From contig CAMAVS010000002.1 in the NCBI GenBank assembly GCA_945861665.1, positions 207,527 through 271,526 of the forward strand: a DNA stretch of 64,000 nucleotides, given 5' to 3'. A program made the position numbers and the translations under genes. The notes below the pieces were generated by a model. The model did no database searches. It was not told the origin of the DNA and saw nothing but the letters and a program-made list of their open reading frames with translations. Positions 37,103 through 45,482 of the stretch are shown piece by piece; position 1 is the stretch's first letter, and each line of letters starts with the position of its first letter. The DNA comes from Chitinophaga pinensis. GTDB taxonomy: Bacteria; Bacteroidota; Bacteroidia; UBA4408.

Positions 37103-38287
37103 TTATTCAAAAGCAGCAATGCCTGTTATGTCCATGCCTGTTATGAGTAAGTGTATATCGTGCGTACCTTCGTATGTAATTACAGACTCTAAATTCATCA
37201 TATGTCGCATAATAGGGTACTCTCCTGTTATTCCCATTCCGCCATGAATTTGACGAGCTTCACGAGCAATTTGCAACGCCATATTCACATTGTTTCTTTT
37301 TGCCATTGATATTTGTCCAGGAGTAGCTTTGTGTTTATTTTTTAACACCCCCAGTCGCCATGTAAAAATTTGCGCCTTTGTTATTTCGGTGATCATTTCA
37401 GCTAATTTTTTTTGAGTAAGCTGAAATCCTGCTATTGGTTTACCGAACTGCATTCTTTCTTTTGAATATTGTAAAGCGGAGTTGTAGCAATCCATTGCTG
37501 CACCAATTGCACCCCAAGCTATTCCGTAGCGTGCAGAGTTTAAGCAACTCAATGGGCCCTTTAAGCCCTTTACTGTTGGAAATATATTTTCTTTTGGAAC
37601 CCTAACATTGTCAAACACCAATTCCCCTGTTGCGCTTGCTCTCAAGGACCACTTTCCGTGTGTTTCTGGGGTAGTGAAACCGGGCGTTCCGCGTTCAACA
37701 ATCATCCCACGAATGTCAGAGTTTTCATCTTTAGCCCATACTATTGCAATGTCGGCAAAAGGAGCATTTGATATCCACATTTTTGCTCCGTTCAAAATAT
37801 AATGGTCACCTTTATCTTTAATATTGCTAATCATTCCTGAAGGGTTAGATCCGTGGTCGGGCTCTGTTAAGCCAAAGCAGCCCATTAAATCGCCACTTGC
37901 TAATTTAGGAAGGTATTTGTTTTTTTGCTCTTCTGTGCCAAATCTATATATTGGAAACATAACTAATGAACTTTGAACAGATGCTGTGGACCGAAGTCCT
38001 GAATCGCCCCTTTCCAGTTCTTGCATAATAATGCCGTAGGAGATTTGGTCGAGTCCTGCTCCGCCATATTCCACAGGTATATAAGGACCAAATGCCCCCA
38101 CTTCTGCTAAGCCCTTAATCCACTGTTTTGGAAATTCTGCTTTTTGGCAAGCCTCTTCAACTATAGGCGAAACTTCTTTTTTTACCCAAGCACGAACTGT
38201 ATCGCGAATGAGTTTTTGCTCATCGGTAAGCAGCTCGTCTAATAAATAATAATCGGGATGTTGAAAACTGTCGGTTTTAGCAGCCAT
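37103..38287 (-). CDS. Acyl-CoA dehydrogenase, glutaryl-CoA dehydrogenase-like
   Basis: A 394-residue FAD-dependent dehydrogenase. CFGLTEPDHGSNPSGM is the FAD/substrate motif, and the C-terminal VITYEGTHDIHLLITGMDIT carries the Glu base at the glutaryl-CoA dehydrogenase position. RYGIAWGAIGAAMDCYNSA and GGMGITGEYPIMRHMMN also fit that subfamily. The likely reaction is glutaryl-CoA to crotonyl-CoA in lysine/tryptophan breakdown, with electrons passed to ETF. Length is normal. No other pathway gene is next to it. Confidence 0.88.
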   Translation of the reverse strand: MAAKTDSFQHPDYYLLDELLTDEQKLIRDTVRAWVKKEVSPIVEEACQKAEFPKQWIKGLAEVGAFGPYIPVEYGGAGLDQISYGIIMQELERGDSGLRSTASVQSSLVMFPIYRFGTEEQKNKYLPKLASGDLMGCFGLTEPDHGSNPSGMISNIKDKGDHYILNGAKMWISNAPFADIAIVWAKDENSDIRGMIVERGTPGFTTPETHGKWSLRASATGELVFDNVRVPKENIFPTVKGLKGPLSCLNSARYGIAWGAIGAAMDCYNSALQYSKERMQFGKPIAGFQLTQKKLAEMITEITKAQIFTWRLGVLKNKHKATPGQISMAKRNNVNMALQIAREARQIHGGMGITGEYPIMRHMMNLESVITYEGTHDIHLLITGMDITGIAAFE

Positions 38288-38388
38288 TTTTAATTGTATT
38301 AAATAAAATCTTTTCGCAAAATTAAGATAATAAATAGAATGGTAAATTAAAATGAGGAATACACAAGTATAACAATAGTACGAGCGAC

Positions 38389-41300
38389 TTACCGTATCAA
38401 AGTAATATTTCCCTTTTTTAAATAGTCCTTGCCGTTAAAGCACTTAATTTTTACATAATAAGCAAACACATCGGGGTTGGCGGCTTTGTTTTTATAGGTT
38501 CCGTCCCATCCTGTTTTTTTGTCGTTTGAATCAAATACTTTTTCTCCCCACCGGTTGTATACAGCTAAGTAAGATATATCAATATTGTTTCCACGCACAT
38601 TAAAAATATCATTGTTCCCATCACCGTTTGGAGTAAAAGTATTGGGGATAAAAATATCAGGCTCATCACAAATATTTGAAAGCACTACTATGGTTATTTG
38701 TTTGGTAACTCCACAGCCTCCCGCCCCTGCAATGAAAACAGTATAGGTTGTTGTTTTTATAGGCGAAGCAATAGGATTACTGATGCTAGGATTGTTTAAA
38801 CTTTCAACCGGTAGCCAAGTGTATGAATTGGCATTTGTTGGAGTTACAGTAAGTTGCGTGCTTTCTCCTTTTAAAATAGTGTCGCGATTGCTTGTTAGTG
38901 TTGCGTTGCCCACAGTTAAAATAACCACATTAACGGTGGTATTAAGTGTAACAAGGCAAGTGTCGCCATTGTTATTCACAACGCTTACAACAACAGTATA
39001 AGTAGTGGTGTCATTGGGCGCAGCAATTGGGTTTGAAATGTTCGTGTTGCTTAGTCCTGTTGATGGCGACCAGCTATACGCAAAACCTCCAGATGCATAA
39101 AGCTGTGCTGATGTTCCTTGGCAAATTGTTGTATCAGAATTTACGCTCGCAACCACGCCAACAAATACTATTTGCACTACTACAGTATCGGCACACCCTT
39201 TTGTAGTAGAAGAGATTAGTGTTACGTTATATGTGCCGTTTGCATTATAGGTATGTTGGGGGTTTTTAATGTTTGAGCTTTGTCCATCCCCAAAATCCCA
39301 ATTCCAAGTGGCAGCGGTGTCAGCTACAGCTGTAGAGGAATCTAAAAACTGAACGAAATTGGTGCAAGGCAGGGTAGTGAAATTAAAATCGGCTACAAGT
39401 GGAGGGTAAACGGTAATGTACTGGAATGAAGTATCTGTTTTATTGCAACTGGAGGTATCGTTTACGATTAGTATAACGAGGTATGTTCCGGGATTGTTAT
39501 AAGTGCGTATAGGGTTTGAAATAAGCGAAGATGTATCGTTGTTCCCAAAGTCCCATAAAAAACTTTGGGTATTTGGGTTGGTATTATTAAACTGCACAAT
39601 AGCAGGAGCACACTGACTTTGGTAGGAAGTTGTAAACTCAGAAGAAGCAAGTTTTACTTGAAAATCAAATTTAAACACACCATTATTGCAATTACTACTG
39701 TTGTTTGTTTGTGACCAAGCCCCAACAGTAGTAGGGAAATCATCGTTGCTGCCACAGCCTGCGCATACCGATTGGTATACAATTCCTTTTTTATTAAATC
39801 TGCTCGTTCCTCCATCAACGTGCTCTTGACTAGTAGCCCCCCCGAAATAAGTAGCATAAATTAGGGCTTGAATATCTTTCGAAAATACTATAAGGTAAAA
39901 GTTAAACCCATCGGTTGTATTTTGAAATGCATTGTTTGTGAGCGGCATATTGTTGGTGGGTGTACCATTTAGAATGTGTCCCCCCCAGCCCGACACATAA
40001 ACGTTTTCACAATCGTCCACTAAAAAGGCAGAAGGAGAAATATTCGGTATTCCATTTCCGTTTCCAAAAACGGTTGAATATATATAGTTGGTTAAATTAT
40101 TATCGAGCTTTACAATAAACTGGCCACTGCCGGGATTACTATATACCCCTCCGGAAACAGGGAATGCCCCAAGAGTTTGGCCGACAAGATACACTCTTCT
40201 CTTTTTGTCCAATTGAACAAAAAAACATTGGTCGTAAAGAGCTGTTCCGATATAGGATGCGCAAAGAATAGTCGTTCCTGCTTTGTTTATTTTAGCAATA
40301 AACCCATCTGTTAAACCGCCTAAATAATTTGCATTGGCGCTACCCAAGGTTGTCGGAAAATTAGCACTGCTGGTGCCGCCTGTAACGTATGAAACGGATG
40401 AATCGTCAACAGCAATGGCATATGCACCATCCTCTCCCGCGCCACCTATATAGCTGCTCCAGATGAGTGTTGTTAAAAGAGGGTTCATCTTAAATACAAC
40501 ACCATCGATACCACCTCCATGTATTGGCTGAAAAGCATTTACCGTAGGAAAATCCAAAGAATAGGTAAAGCTTGCAATGTAGCAATTTCCGTTAGGGTCA
40601 AGCGTAATTTCGCCACGGTAATAATCGCCATAATTATAGGCAAGTGTTCCGCTTGAGTTAACACCGTCATTTTTAGTTCCGCCTACATAAGTGCAGCCAA
40701 TAAGGGAAGAGCCAGTAGCATCAAATTTTGCAATGTACAAGTCGGCTCCATTTTGAAAATTTGTTCCGTTTGGCACATTATTAAAAGCTGTACCGCCTGC
40801 AAAGCTAGTATCGTAAGCATTTGACGTTACCGGAAAATCGTTGGAGCCTGTTGCGCCATATAACAATAATTCATTTTGATCGTTTACAATTAAGCTACTT
40901 ACAACTTCGGTACTGTTTGCCCCTCCAATGTACGTTGAGTAAATTAAATTGGTGCCGGCTGAGTCGTATTTTGTAATAACAACATCAGTTCTTCCCGATT
41001 GTACAATTCCATTGTATGTTGGGTCAAATGCACCAACGGTTATAGGGTACCCTGTTGCAAATGCGGTGCCTCCTGCATATAAATGGCCCCTGTTATCATA
41101 GGTAGCGGTCATCCCAAAATTATCGGCAGTAGAGCCAGAGTAACTACCAAAAATTAGAATGGGGTCGATAACAAGTTCAAAGTTTTTATTGTAGTTGCCT
41201 AATCCGAAACTGACGGTGGTTCCGTTTAATATAAATTTACAAGGCACATTTATTTTTTTTCCATCTATCCACTGGTATGCATATGGTTCCTGTTCTGTTA

Positions 41301-41943
41301 TTTCTTGGAGAATGGTTTTAATAATTAATTTCCCTTTAATTAATTCGATGCAGGAAAGTCCATCATAATGCATTTTTATTTGTTCAGAATTTGCAGTAGC
41401 TTTTACAATAAAATTGTATTTTACACTATTATTTAAACCAATAATTTCCATATCAATTTTGTCGTACAGATTAGTATACAATACTTGAGTGTATCTTTTT
41501 ACATTTGAAACCCATCGGGTGTGATTGCGTCCTATAAAATAATTCTCGTAATCACTGCTTGGCTTAAAATGCGAAGTAGAAGTTATCGGTAAACAATTGA
41601 CAAAATTAATTCGAAAAGCGTGTGAACGAATGGCTGTATTTGTTATTTTGTGAAGTTCACTTGTAGATGCTAAGTGTAATTTATGCAGAAGTTCTTTGTC
41701 GTAAAAGGAGTAAGTAAAGGCGGTTTTTTCCAAATAAAGTGCCCCGCCATCTAAGGCCGCTCTGTAAAGTATTTTACTGTCCCATTGGCCTTTATTTTCA
41801 GAAAAAAAAACATTTGCAGCCTCATTTGTGGCGACATTAGCTAAACAATTAATTTGACAACAAAATAAAGCAATAAAAAAAACGAAAGAAGTTTGTTTTT
41901 TCAACAAAAGGAGTTTGACTTGCTTTTCTTTTTGATGATACAT
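38389..41943 (-). CDS. SBBP-repeat/PKD protein with type B T9SS sorting domain
   Basis: A 1184-residue exported protein. After an N-terminal hydrophobic segment (about 18-37) comes a conserved module beginning FFSENKGQWDSKILYRA, then SBBP beta-propeller repeats (YIGGANSTEVV, YVGGTKNDGVN, YIGGAGEDGAYAIAVD), two PKD domains (FLWDFGNNDTSSL, WNWDFGDGQSSN), two Ig-like segments and a type B (gliding-motility) C-terminal domain with IPNTFTPNGDGNNDIF and YNRWGEKVFDS. The type B domain targets it through T9SS, usually together with a PorP/SprF-like partner, which is not seen adjacent. Probable adhesin or gliding-related surface protein. Confidence 0.9.
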   Translation of the reverse strand: MYHQKEKQVKLLLLKKQTSFVFFIALFCCQINCLANVATNEAANVFFSENKGQWDSKILYRAALDGGALYLEKTAFTYSFYDKELLHKLHLASTSELHKITNTAIRSHAFRINFVNCLPITSTSHFKPSSDYENYFIGRNHTRWVSNVKRYTQVLYTNLYDKIDMEIIGLNNSVKYNFIVKATANSEQIKMHYDGLSCIELIKGKLIIKTILQEITEQEPYAYQWIDGKKINVPCKFILNGTTVSFGLGNYNKNFELVIDPILIFGSYSGSTADNFGMTATYDNRGHLYAGGTAFATGYPITVGAFDPTYNGIVQSGRTDVVITKYDSAGTNLIYSTYIGGANSTEVVSSLIVNDQNELLLYGATGSNDFPVTSNAYDTSFAGGTAFNNVPNGTNFQNGADLYIAKFDATGSSLIGCTYVGGTKNDGVNSSGTLAYNYGDYYRGEITLDPNGNCYIASFTYSLDFPTVNAFQPIHGGGIDGVVFKMNPLLTTLIWSSYIGGAGEDGAYAIAVDDSSVSYVTGGTSSANFPTTLGSANANYLGGLTDGFIAKINKAGTTILCASYIGTALYDQCFFVQLDKKRRVYLVGQTLGAFPVSGGVYSNPGSGQFIVKLDNNLTNYIYSTVFGNGNGIPNISPSAFLVDDCENVYVSGWGGHILNGTPTNNMPLTNNAFQNTTDGFNFYLIVFSKDIQALIYATYFGGATSQEHVDGGTSRFNKKGIVYQSVCAGCGSNDDFPTTVGAWSQTNNSSNCNNGVFKFDFQVKLASSEFTTSYQSQCAPAIVQFNNTNPNTQSFLWDFGNNDTSSLISNPIRTYNNPGTYLVILIVNDTSSCNKTDTSFQYITVYPPLVADFNFTTLPCTNFVQFLDSSTAVADTAATWNWDFGDGQSSNIKNPQHTYNANGTYNVTLISSTTKGCADTVVVQIVFVGVVASVNSDTTICQGTSAQLYASGGFAYSWSPSTGLSNTNISNPIAAPNDTTTYTVVVSVVNNNGDTCLVTLNTTVNVVILTVGNATLTSNRDTILKGESTQLTVTPTNANSYTWLPVESLNNPSISNPIASPIKTTTYTVFIAGAGGCGVTKQITIVVLSNICDEPDIFIPNTFTPNGDGNNDIFNVRGNNIDISYLAVYNRWGEKVFDSNDKKTGWDGTYKNKAANPDVFAYYVKIKCFNGKDYLKKGNITLIR

Positions 41944-42012
41944 ATCGTTTTATAAGGAGTAATTAAAAATAGCTATAATTTTTTACGTATCAAAATATAA
42001 TAATAAATACGC

Positions 42013-42286
42013 GTGAACAATGAATATATAATTACCTCAGGAAACATTATTGAGAATGCAAACGGAAAAGAGTTAATATTTAAATTAGAAAAGATTAATA
42101 GTCTTGGTCCGGAGAGTTTGAAATGTTATTCGAAACAAATACTTGGCCCTTTTTTATATTCAAATAAAGGTGAGCAGTGGATTAAATAGCTCAGTTTCAA
42201 ATGATGACTGCCCGATTAGTTATGAGATTAATTCGTACAATGACACTTACTCTTTGGTATTGTTAAAAATTGTTGCAAAGGAATAA
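42013..42286 (+). pseudogene. Remnant of a small unrecognised gene, frameshifted
   Basis: A GTG-started frame (42013-42189) encodes a protein-like sequence ending FLYSNKGEQWIK and a stop. The +1 frame then continues KVSSGLNSSVSNDDCPISYE to LVLLKIVAKE and a TAA at 42284. One indel near 42165-42180 would join them into about 90 residues with a beta-strand-like pattern. No signal peptide is found and no family recognised. It occupies the 355-base gap between two minus-strand genes; nothing else is visible there. Confidence 0.35.
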
Positions 42287-42297
42287 TTCACTATCGT

Positions 42298-43221
42298 TTA
42301 TTTTACCGGAATAGGCGATAAATCATACACTCCCTCTATTTTAGTTTTTGATTTTATTCCTACTAAATAAGTTAACGAAAGCTGTGCTGATTTATTTACA
42401 TCGTGTTTTGCTAAAGGGACATATCTGTAATTCAAAGAGCCAATTGAATACCTTATATTTAGTTTAAAGTTTTCGTTAAGGCGGCACCCTATGTCAACCA
42501 AAAATCCATAATCAAACGTTCTAAAAAACATTTTATCGGTTGACTCTGTTAGTTGGGGGGATTTATATCCTGGAAATTGTGAATTAATGAGTGAGCTTAC
42601 TAAAGGCCCAACGAACTGAACGCTATCTATTAAGGGTAAAAAAAGATCCAACAATTGACTTTTTTGAGTAAGGCTTTCTTTATAAGCCGATCGTATTAAA
42701 AAAGCAAAATATGGACCGGCCGAAAAATCAAAAGAGCCGATATGATAAGTAGCCAATAAAGGCAATTCAATGTATGAAAGAGACACAGCCCCAACGGTGT
42801 TGGAATAAACAGTATCGTTTAAGAAACCTGAAACAGTGTTTAGTATTGCACTGTCAATTAAACCACCCGTGAATCCGGAATTAAAATTTGCAAACAGCGA
42901 TTCTGTTGAAGAAAATGAGTATGTTTTTTTCTTCACAGTATAAAGAACTTCAGGGCTGATAGAAAAATGTTTGTTTAGAACAACTTTTGTGGCAATGCCG
43001 GAATTTATTCCCAAATGATAGGTTTGACCGAATGCTTCAGTTTTATAGGTGGGGATAATGTTAAGCCCCAATTTTGGGCCAATATAAAAAACAGGCTTAA
43101 CTTCTTCTGCAGCTTTTTTTCGAATACTATCTTGAGCATTAGTGGTGCTAATTGTAAAACACAAAATAAAAATGCAGGAAATTATTCTCATCGATTTTCT
43201 TATAAAAGAATTAATAAACAA
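42298..43221 (-). CDS. PorT-like outer-membrane beta-barrel protein
   Basis: A 307-residue protein with a signal peptide (ISCIFILCFTISTTNAQ) and a barrel that opens with YIGPKLGLNIIPTYK, the usual first strand of PorT-family proteins. Further strands alternate (HFSISPEVLYTVKKKTYSF, LSYIELPLLATYHIGSFDFS, LNIRYSIGSLNYR). A long loop around 110-150 is unusual in length. PorT-like barrels include components linked to T9SS, but this is a broad family and the specific role is unknown. The Met at residue 11 is an alternative start. Confidence 0.8.
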   Translation of the reverse strand: MFINSFIRKSMRIISCIFILCFTISTTNAQDSIRKKAAEEVKPVFYIGPKLGLNIIPTYKTEAFGQTYHLGINSGIATKVVLNKHFSISPEVLYTVKKKTYSFSSTESLFANFNSGFTGGLIDSAILNTVSGFLNDTVYSNTVGAVSLSYIELPLLATYHIGSFDFSAGPYFAFLIRSAYKESLTQKSQLLDLFLPLIDSVQFVGPLVSSLINSQFPGYKSPQLTESTDKMFFRTFDYGFLVDIGCRLNENFKLNIRYSIGSLNYRYVPLAKHDVNKSAQLSLTYLVGIKSKTKIEGVYDLSPIPVK

Positions 43222-43234
43222 AGGTATTAATCTT

Positions 43235-44245
43235 TTAGTTAATTGTTTTTATGTATGCCAAACATAGTTCAATAGTAGCCTCAATTCCTTTTTTATGAGT
43301 ACGTTCCATACCGTGTGATGCAGCCACCCCCGGACCAATTAAGGCAACTTTAAAATCATTTCCTGCCCTTAAAGCAGCAGAGCCGTCTGAACCATAATGA
43401 GGGTATACGTCAATTTTGTATGATATTTTATTTGTTTCCGCAACCTGCACCAGTTTTTTTCTGAATTCGTAATCATAAGGACCGGTTGAGTCTTTGGCGC
43501 AAATAGAGCAAGAAAGTTCATCGCCTTCACAGTCATCGCCTAAAACTCCCATATCTATTACTAGCAATTCTTTTATTCCAGGAGCGTATCCAGTTGCTCC
43601 TCCGTGACCAACCTCCTCGTAATTCGAAAAATAAAGTTCAACGGGAGCTTGTTTTTTTTGCTCTTTTAGGAGTCGGGCAATTTCTAACAGTACGAAGCAG
43701 CCTGCTTTATTATCCATAAAACGCGATTTAATGAACCCTGATGGAAGTTCTTGGTATTTGGTATCGAAACAAATTATATCTCCGTTATTTATCCCTAGCG
43801 CTTTTGTTTGTTCTTTCGCACCGACTTGTTCATCAATACGTATATGCATATTCGCTGCTGTTCGTTCAATAGTGCCTGCTTTGTTATTTGCATGAGACGA
43901 TGGATTGTTTAACAATAATGTTCCGGTAAATATTTTTCCAGAAAGAGTATAAATCCTAACATATTCGCCCTCAAAACCGTTTAACAATGGGCTCCCCAAA
44001 GTAGAAAAACTAAGCGAACCATCTTTTTTTACACCCGATACGATTGCTCCAAGTGTATCTGTATGCCCCGCAATGCTAAGGGTTGGATTATTTCCTAATG
44101 CACATTTAACGGCACCTTTATTGGTATACTCAGGCGAATAGCCATATCCGCTAAGTGTGTTAAAAATATATTCACAAGCTTTTTGCGTGAAACCCGTGGG
44201 CGAATCAATAGCTACAAGTTGTTGAAGTGAAATATAATGGAACAT
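43235..44245 (-). CDS. M42-family metallopeptidase
   Basis: A 336-residue cytoplasmic aminopeptidase of the M42 family. Metal ligands are seen in AGHTDTLGAI (His, Asp), MDNKAGC (bridging Asp), the catalytic pair NYEEVGHGG, VIDMGVLG (Asp) and the C-terminal ASHGMERTHKKGI (His). Family members form large tetrahedral assemblies and trim peptides. FIKSRFMDNKAG and the N-terminal SPTGFTQKACEYIF support the call. It lies upstream of the PorT-like gene on the same strand, 13 bases apart. Confidence 0.9.
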   Translation of the reverse strand: MFHYISLQQLVAIDSPTGFTQKACEYIFNTLSGYGYSPEYTNKGAVKCALGNNPTLSIAGHTDTLGAIVSGVKKDGSLSFSTLGSPLLNGFEGEYVRIYTLSGKIFTGTLLLNNPSSHANNKAGTIERTAANMHIRIDEQVGAKEQTKALGINNGDIICFDTKYQELPSGFIKSRFMDNKAGCFVLLEIARLLKEQKKQAPVELYFSNYEEVGHGGATGYAPGIKELLVIDMGVLGDDCEGDELSCSICAKDSTGPYDYEFRKKLVQVAETNKISYKIDVYPHYGSDGSAALRAGNDFKVALIGPGVAASHGMERTHKKGIEATIELCLAYIKTIN

Positions 44246-44271
44246 TTGTTTTTGCTACTAAAGTAAATAAA

Positions 44272-44300
44272 AAAGCCTCACGATAATTTCGTGAGGCTTT
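44272..44300. terminator. Intrinsic terminator
   Basis: AAAGCCTCACGA (44272-44283) pairs perfectly with TCGTGAGGCTTT (44289-44300) around 5 bases. It lies 18 bases after the stop of the upstream minus-strand Omp28-like gene and ends its transcript before the M42 gene. Confidence 0.88.
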
Positions 44301-44318
44301 ATAAATTATAAATCCAAT

Positions 44319-45338
44319 TTATCTTACAACAGATAACTTATCAGTAATAACATTATTGCCAACAGTTAAGCGTACGTAGTACAAGCCTGTTGAAAGAGTT
44401 TTTGTGTTGATGTCTAATTGGTAGTCACCAGCAGTTTGAACACCTTCGTTTTTTGTATAAACAACTTGCCCAATACTGTTTAATACATCAACCTTAACAG
44501 TGTTGCTGTTTTTTACTTGGTAACGTAAAGAAGCTTCTTGAGAAGCAGGATTTGGAAACAATGAAATAATACCGGCTTCTTTAGGCGATGCCGCATCAGC
44601 ACCCAACATTTTAACTCCCCAAGCTGATTGCCTTACTGATTTATCGGTATTGTCCTGAATCCAGCAAACAACAGATAGCTCCCATATATCCTCAACGTTT
44701 GTAGAGGACATATCAAATGTAGCATTTTTTGTGATTGCAGTATTTGCAGTGAATGGACCAACAACAGTACCTGATGCAGTTGGTAACATTTTCATGTTCA
44801 CATACATAAAACTTGTCTCACCATTCGTTCCGGTATTTTGTACTGTTTTTCTTTCAACAACAGCTATATGTAAGCGGTTTGAAGTCCCGGCAATATCAGT
44901 TCCGGAAGTAATACTTGCATTAACAGTAATTGATGTACCACTGATATCGTATGTTGCATTGATTGTTATATCAGAAGGAATGGCATAAAACGCATCAAAC
45001 TGACCTTGATTGTAAGTTTGTGGATTAATTTTATTTAGACCATTAACGTACATATCGGGAATTCCGAGTGAACCGTCAGTGTCGTAGTAAGTTAATCGCG
45101 TTTGTGCATCAACAATATAGTAAGGGTCGCCAGCTCCAGGAAACCAACATTGGTGTTTTACGCAAGTAAATTTAAGGGGGTTTGCATTGAAAATAGTTTT
45201 TAAATTAACGTTTCCCGAAACGCAAGGCCCGCAAGTTGAGCTAGAGAACACTTCGTGTAATGGTAAACGTTGAACTTGAGCAATACTAATATTACTCACA
45301 CTAGCAATAATCAATAATAAAGTAGATGTTTTTTTCAT
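44319..45338 (-). CDS. Omp28-like thioredoxin-fold protein with type A T9SS sorting domain
   Basis: A 339-residue exported protein. A signal peptide (to about 20) is followed by an Omp28-related domain that starts like thioredoxin, with HEVFSSSTCGPC (Cys36 and Cys39), then a beta-rich region (about 130-240) and a type A sorting domain (ISLFPNPASQEASLRY to DKLSVVR). T9SS cargo probably released or attached through A-LPS. The CxxC suggests a redox or disulfide role, but none is proven for this family. Flanked by its own terminator. Confidence 0.85.
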   Translation of the reverse strand: MKKTSTLLLIIASVSNISIAQVQRLPLHEVFSSSTCGPCVSGNVNLKTIFNANPLKFTCVKHQCWFPGAGDPYYIVDAQTRLTYYDTDGSLGIPDMYVNGLNKINPQTYNQGQFDAFYAIPSDITINATYDISGTSITVNASITSGTDIAGTSNRLHIAVVERKTVQNTGTNGETSFMYVNMKMLPTASGTVVGPFTANTAITKNATFDMSSTNVEDIWELSVVCWIQDNTDKSVRQSAWGVKMLGADAASPKEAGIISLFPNPASQEASLRYQVKNSNTVKVDVLNSIGQVVYTKNEGVQTAGDYQLDINTKTLSTGLYYVRLTVGNNVITDKLSVVR

Positions 45339-45482
45339 AGGTTTAGTTTTAAATTATTCAGCTAAGGTAAAGCGGAATTAAAGGAAAGCCAAATTAATTT
45401 TAGCTTAAATGCTTAAAAACTAATTAACAGTTTGAAAAGATTAAGTTTTTAATGACATTTGTGACTTATAATTAGCAGTTTA

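Noticed and set aside
38389-41943. Tandem DNA repeats in the SBBP protein gene
   Set aside because: The repeats are visible at protein level only; the DNA is too diverged to call a DNA repeat.
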